Shown: positions 21,172 to 31,051 of the stretch, piece by piece | Layout of the letters: each line of letters starts with the position of its first letter | Numbering within the stretch: the first letter of the stretch is position 1 | Source of the DNA: Fistularia commersonii | Lineage: Eukaryota; Chordata; Actinopteri; Syngnathiformes; Fistulariidae | Direction of reading: 5' to 3' | Length of the DNA stretch: 64,000 nucleotides | Assembly (NCBI GenBank): GCA_037954325.1 | Contig: JBBMNZ010000015.1 | Coordinates: forward strand, 16,831,001-16,895,000 | Made by a program: the position numbers and the translations under genes | Notes under the pieces: generated by a model | Told to the model about the DNA's origin: nothing | The model's database searches: none | Seen by the model: only the letters and a program-made list of their open reading frames with translations

Positions 21172-21635
21172 TATATCTTATTTTTCCTTTGGGCTTCCCC
21201 TTCACGGGTCGCCACAGCGAATCCACCTTCTCCATCTAACCCTTTTCTCTGGATCCTCCGCAAATCTTCCCTTTGGTCCGATTCCAGCATCCGTCTACCA
21301 AAATGTTCACTGTACCTTCTCTGCACATGACCCGACCATAGCTTCTCTGACCTTCTCTCCGGTGTTGTCCCTCTGATGGACTCATTCCTGATCCTCTCCA
21401 TCCTGGTCGCTCCCAAAGAGAACCTCAACATCTCCATCTCTGCGACCTCCAGCTCTGCCTCCTGTCTTTTGGTCATCGTCACTGTTAGCATCCAGCATCA
21501 CTGCTCTCACCACTGTCTTGTCCATCTTTTCTTTAAGTCTGGCTGATGTTCTACTATCTCTTCGTACCCCTGACACTTTTCTCCACCCGTTCCAACCTGC
21601 TTGAACCCGTTTCTGTACCTCTTTTCCACAAAACA
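21172..21635 (-). mobile_element. RTE-type LINE, 3' fragment
   Basis: On the minus strand two frames together read the C-terminal part of an RTE-type reverse transcriptase: KRVQAGWNGWRKVSGV, then KRQEAELEVAEMEMLRFSLG, RMERIRNESIRG, GHVQRR and RRML. The 3' end is gaagcccaaaggaaaaataa. Frameshifts and deletions break it (the residues between the fragments are lost). It is related to the better copy at 46590-47308, plus strand, and to 59412-59684. Confidence 0.8.
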
Positions 21636-21762
21636 TTTGCATGATAGACATTTTATATTTGTATAGTTTCAGCCACTCTCAGTGGACCAACGTGAGCCAA
21701 GAGGTTTCACCAACATGTCGGCCAGCAGGAATCCGCAAACACTGAGATAATAAAGAGGTACA

Positions 21763-22407
21763 GTAGAGCCTCTGCTTACCTACGAACAGAATTTGATAAA
21801 ATTTTGAGCTTTGAACAAGCCTTGGTGCATGAACGCACAAACGAACAAACCCTGGGCTTTGTGGATCGTGGTGTTGTAGCCTAGCAGCAGTCGTGCGCGT
21901 TACTCCACGTTTACATCACTCATTCTTGTGCTATCCTGTTCTTATGTTATTTTTTTCAGTAAGCTAGCCCTCATTATGGCTTCTGAAAATATGAGAAGTG
22001 CTAGTGTTCATGGTGTTAAGAAGAAATTAAGAATTACAGTTGATGTGAAGAAGGAAATAATAGCTAAACCCGAGAGCGGTGTTGGTGTTACAGATGTCTC
22101 CAAGCATGACACGGCAAAGTCAACCATCTGTGCAATCCAGAAGAACAAAAATGCGCTAAAGACAGCTGATGTGGCTAAAGGGCGACTACGCTAAGGAAGG
22201 AAATTTATTGTTAGCTTGGATTAATGACTCACAGCTAGCTGTAGATAGTGTTAGTGTTAGCGAGGAACTCGTATTTGTGAAGGCTTTACTTTTGCCGATT
22301 AAGTGCTGGCAGGAAGAGAAAGAACAGCAGAAACACAGAAATTATTGAAGTTATCTTTAATTTCATCCATTAAGAACAAATTAAATTCATTCACTGAGGT
22401 TCTACTG
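21763..22407 (+). mobile_element. Tigger-type DNA transposon remnant
   Basis: Left end after TA: cagtagagcctctgcttacc; right end cactgaggttctactg at 22392-22407. The right flank has TC where TA is expected. Between them a plus-strand frame (from the ATG at 21976) reads MASENMRSASVHGVKKKLR and STICAIQKNKNALKTA, the N-terminal HTH of Tigger/Jerky-like transposases, then breaks; a later piece reads LAWINDSQLAVDSVSVSEEL, which in intact proteins lies within the second HTH. The DDE domain is missing. The 3' half is repeated in inverted orientation at 24353-24724. Confidence 0.75.
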
Positions 22408-22758
22408 TCTAAATCTAGAAGTAACTGCAGCACAAATGTCAATCGTATTGAAGCTCTTACTTTATGATCTTTAACCAAAGTCGAGTTCACTGCCCATTCA
22501 TTCATTCATTCATTCATTCATTCATTCATTCATTCATTCATTCATTCATTCATTCAGCTATACATCTGGCGTTGTCGGGCGAGAGGTCATTCACCCTGGA
22601 GGGCTTCCTGTAGGGACGTACGACCATCCAGCCTCTCATTCACGCGTCTGGACAATCCAGGGTCTCCAACGAACCTCCTGCATGTTTTGGAACCTGGAGG
22701 AACCTGGAGGAACCCCACGCAGACACGGGGAGAACATGGACACCTCACGCAGAAAGGG
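22054..22758 (+). repeat. Arm 1 of a long inverted duplication
   Basis: Matches 24043-24723 in reverse complement. It covers the 3' part of the Tigger remnant, about 90 bases of non-transposon flank (tctaaatctagaagtaactg, gcacaaatgtcaatcg) and a SINE. Shared flank between two different elements means the pair arose by copying of a block, not by two independent insertions. Arm 1 lacks about 50 bases that arm 2 has at 24385-24435. Confidence 0.75.
22495..22556. repeat. (ATTC)n microsatellite
   Basis: About 15 perfect ATTC units forming the tail of the adjoining minus-strand SINE. Confidence 0.95.
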
Positions 22759-22805
22759 AATCCAACCAGGAATCTTCTAGCCGTAAGGTGGAAGCGCTAG
22801 CTTTA
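22557..22805 (-). mobile_element. tRNA-derived SINE
   Basis: Minus strand: head gctgggtcgctaaagctagc, B-box region ggttggattccctttctgcg, body gtgtccatgttctccccgtg, aggttcctccaggttcc, one gcgtgaatgagaggctggat unit, ctccagggtgaatgacctct and the (GAAT)n tail. Lies in arm 1 of the inverted duplication. Confidence 0.75.
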
Positions 22806-23945
22806 GCGACCCAGCTGCAGGAATCGCTATCGGAAAGCTACAGGAGATACGCGAGGAGGCTGAACTCCACAGTTTAGCCGAAGATGACAACCATGACACC
22901 GAGGTGCGATTATCCACTCGAAGGAGCAGGTATCCGTCCGTCTGCGTCGCCTCCGAAGCGAAGACACCCCGAGCCTCTCCTTTTAAAATCCGGAGACGAG
23001 GACAGACATCTGCGGCGCAGACACTTAACACCACATCAGACACATCGGCTTCTGGCCTGTCATCGAGTTAGCTGCTCGCTTCGGTGGAATCGCCGACAGC
23101 CGATGCGAGTTTTCAACTTTAAAAGCGGAGGGGAGGGGAACTGCCCGGCGAATCATCTCCGGCGCTTTTGCATTTACCGGCTGATAGCCGTGGGTTTCTT
23201 TTGGCTCGCCTCGTTTTTCGGAAATACGAGGAGGAGTCGGCTTCGGAGGTCGATCCTCGACCGCGCAACTTACGCAACTCCGAAACGGAGGCCTTCGCTG
23301 CGCTGAACCTTCCTGACGGAGTCGGAGACATCTGTGTCTAATTCGGAGTGATTTTCACACTCCTGCTTTTATTTTCACATGCCGCTGCAGAAGAATGCAC
23401 GTAAACCAGAGCAGGGAGAACGCATCGTGTCCGGTAACAGCTGCGTTTCAAGTTCGAGAGGGACTTTTCTGGACTCCCTCGGAGTACGTTTGAGCCTCGT
23501 CATGCCGCATCTTCACCTGTTCATCTGCGTTTTTATGATCCAACAAGGACAGGACAAGGAGCCAGTCATCTGCTTCCATCTAGACCCGTTTTCTCCGTCT
23601 TCGTTAGCTTCTCTGGTCGCTCTTTGGACCTCACCTCAGCATCCTTCTCCCCAGATCTTCTCAATCCCTCCTCCATTCATGTCCAAAGCATCTCATCTCC
23701 ACCATCTTGGTCCAGTTTCTTAGTTTCCCATTTGAGATTCCATTGTGACTACTTCATTTTTCTCACGCCTTGAGGGTGTGAACGCTCCCTGTGGAGTCAC
23801 AAGTAGCAAAAATACAAAGGCAGATTTAGATTTTCACTAAAATCACAGACGGGACCTCGTATTCGGACGGAGGCTGATGAAGATACGGATCCTCACTAAG
23901 CACGACGTCACTGCCCATTGGGATTTATCTCACCACAGCGTAAAT
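22806..23945. other. Single-copy-looking spacer of the inverted duplication, no gene
   Basis: CpG-rich at 22880-23340 with a 140-codon plus-strand frame of no recognisable family; the rest has no repeat I know. Confidence 0.4.
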
Positions 23946-24042
23946 ACCCTGAATTCCAGACTATAGGGCGCGCCTTTATATAGGCCGCACCTTCTTATCT
24001 TTAAAAGAAAATAGAAATTGTACATGAATAAGTAGCCAACGC
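23946..24042 (+). mobile_element. MITE left-end fragment
   Basis: After TA: ccctgaattccagactatag, ggcgcgcctttatataggcc, gcaccttcttatctttaaaa. It matches the first 97 bases of the MITE starting at 24730, in the same orientation, and is cut off exactly where arm 2 begins. Confidence 0.65.
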
Positions 24043-24723
24043 AGATTCCCTTTCTGCGTGAGGTGTCCATGTTCTCCCCGTGTCTGCGTGGGGTTCCTCC
24101 AGGTTCCTCACACAGTCCCAAAAAATGCAGGAGACCCTGGATTGTCCAGACGCGTGAATGAGAGGCTGGATGGTCGTACGTCCCTACCTGAAGCCCTCCA
24201 GGGTGAATGACCTCTCGCCCGGCAACGCCAGGATGAGAAATATAAATGATGAATGAATGAATGAATGGGCAGTAAAATCTACTTTGGTTAAAGACCATAA
24301 AATAAGAGCTTCAATACAATTGACATTTGTGCTGCAGTTACTTCTAGATTTATAAAATAGAACCTCGGTTTACGAAATGCAGCCTCGGGGCGGCACTGAC
24401 CGGTGTATCCCCAAGTTTATGAATTTAATTTGTTCCTCAGGAAGAAATTAAAGATAATCTTAATCATTTCAGTGTTTCTGCTGTCATTTCTCTTCCTGTC
24501 AGCACTACATCGGCAAAAGCAAAGGCTTTACACATATGAGACACCTGCTAATGCTAACGCTATCTCCAGCTAGCTGTGTGTCATTAATCCAAGCTAAGTC
24601 ACCCTTTAGCCAGATCAGCCGACTTCAGCGCATCTTTGTTCTTCAGGATTGCACAGATGGTTGATTTTGCCGTGTTGATGTGCTTGGAGACATCCGTAAC
24701 ACCAACACCGCTCTCGGGTTTTG
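24043..24723 (-). repeat. Arm 2 of the inverted duplication
   Basis: Reverse complement of 22054-22758 at about 88-90% by eye. Contents on the minus strand: Tigger 3' part (24353-24723), flank, SINE (plus-strand order 24043-24270: gattccctttctgcgtgagg, gttctccccgtgtctgcgtg, gcgtgaatgagaggctggat, then GAAT tail). Both edges abut copies of the same MITE left end. Confidence 0.75.
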
Positions 24724-24729
24724 CTATTA

Positions 24730-25262
24730 CCGTAAATTTCTGACTATAGAGCGCACCTTTATATAAGCCGCACCTACTAATTTAAAAAAGAAAAAAGAAA
24801 TTCTACATAAATTAGCCACACTTGTTTGTAAGTTGCAGGTGTCCCTGTGGAAACATGAGATATTAATGCAGCAAGATGTTACAGGAAAGATTTCTTTGAA
24901 AATTTTTAATGAAATAAATGACGGCAACATCTATAACTACCGCTACATGAAGCAATTTTTTTTTTTAAATATAGATGCCAATACAGCTGCTCCGTTTCCC
25001 TGTTGGACAGCCAGACCGATCAGTTTTAACTTGAAAGCTTCAACAAATGCATTTCTGCGTGTCTTGTTTGTGATGAGTGAAAAAAGCGCATAACGGCTTA
25101 TCTGAAGAATTATGCTAAATTACGGTAAATGCGAGTGGGTTTGCTGAAACTGTTTCATTTGCCCACTTTGGCGAAATGACCCTATAGAAATCCATAAATT
25201 GGCAGCATCGTTGTAAAAGCCGCAGTTCTCAAAGTGTGTGTTAAAAAGGAGCGGCTTAAAGG
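24730..25262 (+). mobile_element. Fish MITE, ccgtaaatttc-ggactat family
   Basis: Starts after TA with ccgtaaatttctgactatag and gcgcacctttatataagccg; inside it has caggtgtccctgtggaaaca, tgagatattaatgcagc, shared with 25375 and 34205. The 3' side reads agccgcagttctcaaagtg and ggagcggcttaaagg. Non-coding, TA target, class probably Tc1/mariner or pogo related; I could not decide. The right terminus is eroded where the next copy begins. Confidence 0.6.
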
Positions 25263-25530
25263 CTGTAATTTCCGGTCATTTCCGGACTATTGAACACACC
25301 TGAATATAAGGAACACCGGCTACAAATAGCTAAATAAATAAGCATGCACATATATATATTTATCTAGAAGCTACATGTTGTAACTACATGTCCATGTTGT
25401 AACATCAGATATTCATACAGAAACAGGTTTTTAATTAATTCTAGAAACGTCCAAAAATGGAAATACTATTTTTTTTCCAAACAGCTCCTTTAACAAGGCT
25501 GATGAAAAAGATAGTGGGGGGAAAAAAGTG
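25263..25530 (+). mobile_element. MITE of the same family, partial
   Basis: ctgtaatttccgg, tcatttccggactattgaac, acacctgaatataaggaaca, then ccatgttgtaacatcagata. It follows the previous copy directly and lacks a right end. Confidence 0.5.
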
Positions 25531-25766
25531 CAACTTCAACACCAAAAAAAAAAAAAAAAATCATGCTTCTTTTCTACCATATATCATTATGGTGTTACTT
25601 CCTGACCTTTTGCACTAAACTGTATAAAAAAAACAAAACAAACCTCTGCTGCTACTCTCTATATTCAAATGACATTTACACACTTCAGTCGTCAAATGTC
25701 ATCTTTTACCAGCAGTTTGTATCTGCGTGCACTTTATACCTTATGGTTTGTTTCCTGTTTAATGTA
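25531..25766. other. Unassigned AT-rich DNA
   Basis: An A run at 25543-25560 is followed by sequence with no recognisable content (cttcctgaccttttgcacta, tatctgcgtgcactttatac). Similar words occur near 48535. Confidence 0.35.
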
Positions 25767-25968
25767 CCGTATTTTCCGGACTATCGAGCGAACCTGAATA
25801 ACCGTGCCTGTAACTCGGCTGATGAAAAAGATGAATAATAAACGGGCAAAAGTCCATCCGTCCGTCCGTTTGCCCTACTCTAACCGCTATCTCGGTCTTC
25901 CTCCTGCGCACTGTTAGCCGAAAAAAACATCTGTAAATTAGCGGCTTATACGACAAAAGAGACTCCGG
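25767..25968 (+). mobile_element. Short MITE copy flanked by TA
   Basis: 202 bases between TA at 25765-25766 and TA at 25969-25970; left end ccgtattttccggactatcg, right part gcggcttatacgac and ctccgg. A deleted member of the family above. Confidence 0.6.
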
Positions 25969-26074
25969 TAATACAATAACACAATAACGTTACGCAAATG
26001 TAAGCATACAAGGTGGCGGCAGTGCGAGTCCTCAGATCCGTTGGATAGAAAGATTTCATGATCTTACTGTTAGC

Positions 26075-26424
26075 GGACGGTGAGTCCCGTCAGGACTACC
26101 ACAGTGATGGACGAGCTAGCAGTTAGCTAATGGAGCTAATTCGGGTTTTCAAACACCGCAAAATCAGTTTTTTTAATTTTCAAGGAGGACGGTGAGTCCC
26201 GTCAGGACTACCACGCTGATGGACGAGCTAGCAGTTAGCTAATGGAGCTAATGTGTGTTTTCAAACAACGCGAAATCAGTTTTTTTAATTTTCACCCGTG
26301 GAGAGGACGGTGAGTCCCGTCAGGACTACCACGCTGATGGACGAGCTAGCAATTAGCTAATGGAGCTAATTCGGGTTTTCAAACACCACAAAATCAGTTT
26401 TTTTTTAATTTTCACCCATGGAGA
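26075..26424 (+). repeat. Three-copy tandem repeat, unit 112-118 bases
   Basis: Units begin ggacggtgagtcccgtcagg at 26075, 26187 and 26305, continue with actaccac, gatggacgagctagcagtta, gctaatggagctaat, a variable centre, then aaatcagtttttttaatttt. Copies 2 and 3 end cacccgtggag or cacccatggag; copy 1 ends aaggag. Identity is above 90% by eye. All three retain ggtgagt, a perfect splice-donor word, but each frame has an early stop. Confidence 0.9.
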
Positions 26425-27159
26425 TGTTTCCGCTGCAGGTCGCTGACCCTGAAGTTCCTCGTTCCATCTTTCCCACGCATCAATCTACCGGCGATAAATA
26501 AACGAGATGCAAGTTGTTGAAGCTGTTATTGACTCCTCGGATGACGCCGAGATCAACCTTTTAACATTTCGCGGTGCAGCCGCGGCGCGGATCTGCTGCC
26601 GCAGCGCTTCTCGCTAATGAAATTGAGATGAAAATGTGCAGCGCGAGCAGGTTTTCGACGTGATTCATAGAAATACATCTTTTAATAGCGATAAACGGTT
26701 TCAGTTTGACTTTTTCCCCCCGAGGTTTCGCGGATGTTGTCGCAGTCGTCGGTTCATCGTTGCCGGGTTTTTTTTTTTTTTGTATCCCCGGTGATTTATC
26801 GCATTTAAAGGGACCGGTGTAGGTGCAGACTCTACGCTGCCATTTCCCTAAACAACATCGTTGAATAAAACATTTAAATCATCCCAAAAAAAGCTCCGGT
26901 GCCAAACGAGCCCGAGTCACCGCTCGGCAACCTCGGCGAGATGGCGGGAAGCCGGACTGCGGCTTCGCTAGTTTGGGAACTGTAAAAGTTAGCTAAGTTG
27001 CTCGGAGGATTTATTGTGAGGACGCCATGTTTCATGTGTTTTATTGACAACTCTGAGCCACTAAAGTTAACATTTCTGTAGTTTATAAGCAAGCTTTTCT
27101 TTCTTGTTTAGAGCTGTAATCATGTTGTACCCTAAAAAACACGTCCACTTCACTTCATG
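26425..27159. other. Single-copy-looking DNA, candidate regulatory stretch
   Basis: 26440-26700 combines homeodomain-like words (gataaataaacgag, cgctaatgaaattgag, cttttaatagcgataaacgg) with CpG-rich patches and contains no repeat I recognise. That texture is common in fish conserved non-coding elements, but conservation itself cannot be seen here. A T run lies at 26768-26779. Confidence 0.3.
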
Positions 27160-27318
27160 TCGAAATCTTCTTGTCACGGCAACTGGACTTAAATTCTTCA
27201 CTTGAAGATGTTTTTTCTAGCGGTTTCTGAATCTAAGCGCCAGGATTGTAAGCGGGTCTAGGTTATGCAAATGGAAAAAATTGGGAGAATCTAGGTGGAA
27301 GGGGATTGTTTTAAAATA
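27160..27318 (-). mobile_element. Penelope-like terminal fragment
   Basis: cttgtcacggcaactggact, taaattcttcacttgaagat, then gtgagcgggtctag-like and ggagaatctaggtggaaggg: an internally deleted 3' end of the Penelope family. Confidence 0.6.
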
Positions 27319-27375
27319 AGATAAACTTTATTGATTCCCAGAGGGGAATTTCCTTTGTCACAGCAGCGAACCGGT
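27319..27375 (-). mobile_element. LINE 3'-tail fragment
   Basis: ataagataaactttattgat, tcccagaggggaatttcctt, tgtcacagcagc: reverse complement of the common LINE end (as at 63285-63341). Confidence 0.65.
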
Positions 27376-27424
27376 TATAATGTCAAAAATAAATATGAAT
27401 GTAAATATAAAGAGCCAGTTAGAA

Positions 27425-27935
27425 CAGTGTTTTCCAACCACTGTGCCGTGAGAGATCATCAGATGTGCCCTGGAAAAATGCCCACTTTCACCTGATTGGT
27501 CCGAAAATTATTTATCCGACGCAAATAATGGTAGGGAATTAACCTGTGCGTCTGTGTATCAGAGTGATTAGTGACGCTTTGCGTGATACATTTTTAAAAT
27601 AAAAAGTACTTGTATCTGCGTAAACAAACAGGCAGCGTTGTTGAAAACTACCAAGATGAGTGAGAAAGCGGTGAAAGCTGCTATAAAGTTGCTGAACTCG
27701 TCTCTAAATCCAAACAACAAAACATTAATACTACCTGCCGGCAAAATCATTGGGGAAGAAATGCTCGGCTCTGGCGTTGATAAAGAAATAGCCAGTTCTC
27801 TCAAATAATACCATTTCTAAACATATTGATGACATGTCTTCGGACATTGAAAAAAGTGTTCTGGAAAAGTTGCACATCAGTGGGAAATTTGCATTGCAAC
27901 TTGACAAATCTATCGATATTAGATGTATTAGATTT
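27425..27935 (+). mobile_element. hAT transposon remnant, ZBED5-like
   Basis: Starts with cagtgttttccaaccactgt, a hAT-type terminus, and carries the transposase remnant described at 27656-27926. The 3' end is missing; at about 27936 it passes into a different hAT family. Confidence 0.7.
27656..27926 (+). pseudogene. hAT (ZBED5-like) transposase fragment
   Basis: The first frame reads MSEKAVKAAIKLLNSS and a stretch ending SGVDKEIASSLK; a frameshift follows. The second frame continues NNTISKHIDDMSSDIEK and LHISGKFALQLDKSIDI. This is the region after the BED zinc finger leading into the catalytic core of ZBED5/SCAND3-like hAT proteins, including the usual LQLDEST-type motif in which the acidic residue E has become K here. 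Roughly 90 codons survive of a protein normally several hundred residues long. Confidence 0.75.
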
Positions 27936-28330
27936 CACACTAAGTAAATTGAGACTACGGTTTCATTCTGTGCATTTTGTTGTATTTGTAATGTAAACTT
28001 GCTGAATCCACACCAAGCATACCGGTTTCTTATTAACCTCAACGGACAAAGGAGAAGTGGTCCATTTTTCTTTTCTCTTTTTTTGAACAACATCTTGCAG
28101 ATGAGGGTGTCGGGGTCGACGGAAAAGCGGGTACGTTTCTGACAATAATTAAAAATGCTATTTTCAGTCCCAGAAGTCGTATCTGATGGAAGTACTGAGT
28201 CACATGGTGTTGTTGTCAACACTGACTAAAACAGTGCGAACCTAGCAGACAATATAGGAACTGCATTTTTATTTTTATAAAGTAGTTTGTGATTTTTATG
28301 TGTTTTTTTTGCGGACCAGATCAGCCCTCC
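27936..28330 (-). mobile_element. BED-finger hAT fragment (empty-site relative of 30772-32872)
   Basis: On the minus strand pieces of a BED zinc-finger transposase can be read (KKRKEKWTTS, VEVNKKPVCLVW), with the second expected cysteine replaced. Its DNA matches 30960-31050 joined to 32266-32508 without the insert found there, so it shows the sequence before the Tigger insertion. Neither terminal repeat is present. Confidence 0.65.
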
Positions 28331-28608
28331 TGTGGTTTAGATAATGAATGAATGAATAATTTCTCAGCCATTTTCTGTTTCTGGCGATCTCATTGGAGGA
28401 GACGACGAGGCTAAAGCTAACCGGGTTCCTCAGGGAGAAGCCCACTTTATGGAGTTGGACTTCTTTCTAATTTACAGACCATCATTGAACCATGAAGTAT
28501 CTGAGCGGCAGCTGCACTTCACTTCACTTCACCGTCAGACACATTAGCGCCGCACGTTGTCCAGAGAGCGTTTTGATAATTTAATGATCGGTGAGAAACT
28601 GAAGGTTT
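28331..28608. other. Unassigned DNA with a short GAAT tract
   Basis: (GAAT)3 at 28346-28357, possibly a SINE tail remnant; cacttc is iterated at 28514-28531. Nothing else recognised. Confidence 0.4.
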
Positions 28609-28692
28609 TATCAGTCGTTGTTAAAAGAAACCCGATTGATGGCGCTAATGTTTAGCTGTTGTGGAAATAGCGAGGGCCGCAGTTCTCTGCGT
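28609..28692 (+). repeat. Left copy of an 82-bp direct repeat
   Basis: tatcagtcgttgttaaaaga, then ccgattgatggcgctaatgt, ttagctg, ending near gggccgcagttctctgcg. Matched at 29453-29534 at about 88%. The pair brackets the duplicated AT-rich block. Confidence 0.8.
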
Positions 28693-29355
28693 ATGTTTTC
28701 TGACAATATCACCGTAATTTCTAGACTGTTGAGCACATCTGAATATTAGAATACTTGGTTGATGCCCCAGGGGGGAACTACTTTTTCGTTGAAAGAAAGT
28801 AGCTCCTGCTACAGAGTCAAGAGGAAAAGAATCAAAATAGAACGCCATATAGAAATAAAGAAATTTTAGTCTTTATTTTTAACTATAATATAATTAAAAA
28901 TAATAATAAAATAACTAGAAAATCATTAAATATGATAATAAAATAATACAATAATAACAATAGCAATAACAATAACAATAATAATTATTATTATTATAAT
29001 AATAATTATAATAATGATAATAATAATGATTATAATAGTGATAATGATAATAATATGATAAATAATAATAAATAATAATGAAAATAAAATAATGAATAAA
29101 AATGAAAATAAAATGATAAATAATAATGAAAATAAAATAATAGATAATAATACATAATAATAAAATAATGATAATAAGTTGCTTTGGATAAAAGCGTCTG
29201 CCAAATGTAATGTAATGTAATAAATAGTAATAAAAATACAATATAAAATAATAATAAAAATAGAATAATAAAACTAATAAAAATAGAATAAAAAGAACGG
29301 GAAAGATCAAAAGAAATACATGTAAAGAAAGTTAAAGGTATGTAAAAATGTAAAA
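28676..29355 (+). repeat. Duplicated MITE/AT-rich block, copy 1
   Basis: Collinear with 33460-34075: gttttctgacaatatc, ccgtaatttctagactgttg, agcacatctgaatattagaa, gaaagaaagtagctcctgct, gtctttatttttaactataa, a long AAT-type stretch, the LINE end gataaaagcgtctgccaaat at 29185, and gaaagatcaaaagaaataca. Because independent insertions share the same positions in both, the block was copied as a unit. Confidence 0.8.
29178..29222 (+). mobile_element. L2-type LINE 3' end, non-coding
   Basis: gttgctttggataaaagcg, tctgccaaatgtaatgtaat: the same terminus as the LINE at 5690-6072, here with no upstream LINE sequence. Confidence 0.7.
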
Positions 29356-29452
29356 AATATAATAAATAATAATAACAAATAAAATAATAAATAAAAGTAC
29401 AAATAAGATAGAAAATAATAATAAAAATAAAATAAAAAATAATAATAAATAA

Positions 29453-29534
29453 TATCAGTCGTTGTTAAAAGAAACCCCGATTGATGGCGCTAATGTTTAG
29501 CTGTCACGGAAATAGCAAGGGCTGCACTTCTGCG
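29453..29534 (+). repeat. Right copy of the 82-bp direct repeat
   Basis: tatcagtcgttgttaaaaga, aaccccgattgatggcgcta, atgtttagctg, ending at gggctgcacttctgcgg. See 28609-28692. Confidence 0.8.
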
Positions 29535-30771
29535 GCTCGTGATACCAGGGCAGGGAACATTTTGGAAACAGTAACTTCTTCCGGCACCCTTATTAAAGTT
29601 TGGACCTTTACATTTCAAAGATGTAGAAGTGTTTTTTCTTTCTGCTCGGTAGATAATGCGTACATCGAGCAGCTTTCATATTGCGGCTCCTTATCTGGGT
29701 CCAGATAAGAGGTTCTGGTTCCGGCGTCGCTAACGCCTGTAAAACACAGCATCGCAAACTCCTTATCCCAGGAGAACGTCAGGCTTCAAATTGATTCTTT
29801 TTTTTTTTTTTTTGTCTCGGGCCGCTGCAACCCGAACTTAACTTTAACTCGTCTTTCTGCTTCTGGGAAACTCACGCCTTTTCCTCCGGCTGTCAGACGA
29901 GATGTGAGGTCACACTCATTTTTAGCTAGTAGCCGGATTGAAAGCACCTCTGAGCAGTCGGTCCACTGTTTTTCTTCGCCACGAAATATTCGGTATTTTA
30001 GCAAAGCCCCGTTTTCTCCATTGACGGGAACCGTGACGTCAACGGTGCAGACGTCAGCTGCCGTGGTATCTCCATCAGATGGATGTTTTACTTTCTTAAA
30101 GTTGTTTACCGCACCTTCCCGAAAGAGTTAGCGGACGTCACTCCTCCTGCCGCGATTTTACGTTTCCCTTCCCGTAACGACCAAAACCGGCTCGTCGCTC
30201 GTCGGAATAGCTGAAAACATCGGGTTTTTTTGCAGAAAGATCCACAAAGAGATGAAACAGAACCTGGTTTCCTTTACAGGATGTCTCTCCAGACTGGCGT
30301 CTTTTGCTTTGCTTTGCTTAGCTTTGCTTTTCGCGGGTGGCTTTGTCTGCTTACAAATCCGTCTGCATATTGTACAACAGCATACGTACGTACGGGCTTA
30401 ATGCCGCGAATGTCAAAATCCAGCGGAGCCGGAGCCCGCCAGCGCGGGTTGTTCACCGCGCTTCTTATCATCGTCTGGTCTTTTATCTCCGGGTGTCAGG
30501 AAAGAGCTGCTTTGCAAGGGAAATATGGGCTTGGCAGACAGATCTGTGAAATAGAATCAGAGGCTCTGGAGTTGGAACTTGTTACCTTGCCTACAGTCTG
30601 CCAGCCCACATTCTGTCTGCTGTCATAAACATTTTGTAAGCATCTCTCAGGATTGAACAAGCGACCGCCTATTATCATTTGTAACGTGTCGTTACAGGAA
30701 GGCGCAAATTTCCGCTCAGGGGGAGGGGGGGGTTACATCAACCCGAAGTAAAGCGGCTCGTATGACAAGAG
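29535..30771. other. Single-copy-looking DNA, no gene seen
   Basis: No family recognised. A T run is at 29800-29814 and a (GCTTT)n-like run at 30307-30331. The 132-codon plus-strand frame at 30230-30628 has no known domain. The last 8 bases (30764-30771, gacaagag) are the target duplication of the hAT that follows. Confidence 0.4.
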
Positions 30772-31051
30772 CAGGGGTGTGAAACTCAATTTTGGTCTCA
30801 TTTGCTGTCAAGAGGGCCGGACCAGTAAAATCATAGCGGAATTACAGGTAAATTATATGTAATGAATTGTTCCTCTAAAAAAAAAAAGACATTTCTAACA
30901 ACCTGAGATTCATCAAGCAAAGGAAGTGCAATGTCAACAACACTTTGCCTCAGTTGTGTTTTCTCAGTTCTTCGTGCATTTTATTGTATTTGAGTCTCAA
31001 CGTGGCGCCCAAACTTGCTGCATCCACAGCGAGCATACAAGTTTCTTATTA

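Noticed and set aside
29000..29310. Isoleucine/tyrosine-rich membrane protein frames
   Set aside because: Produced by AAT/TTA simple repeats read on the minus strand; the same happens at 33666-34225.
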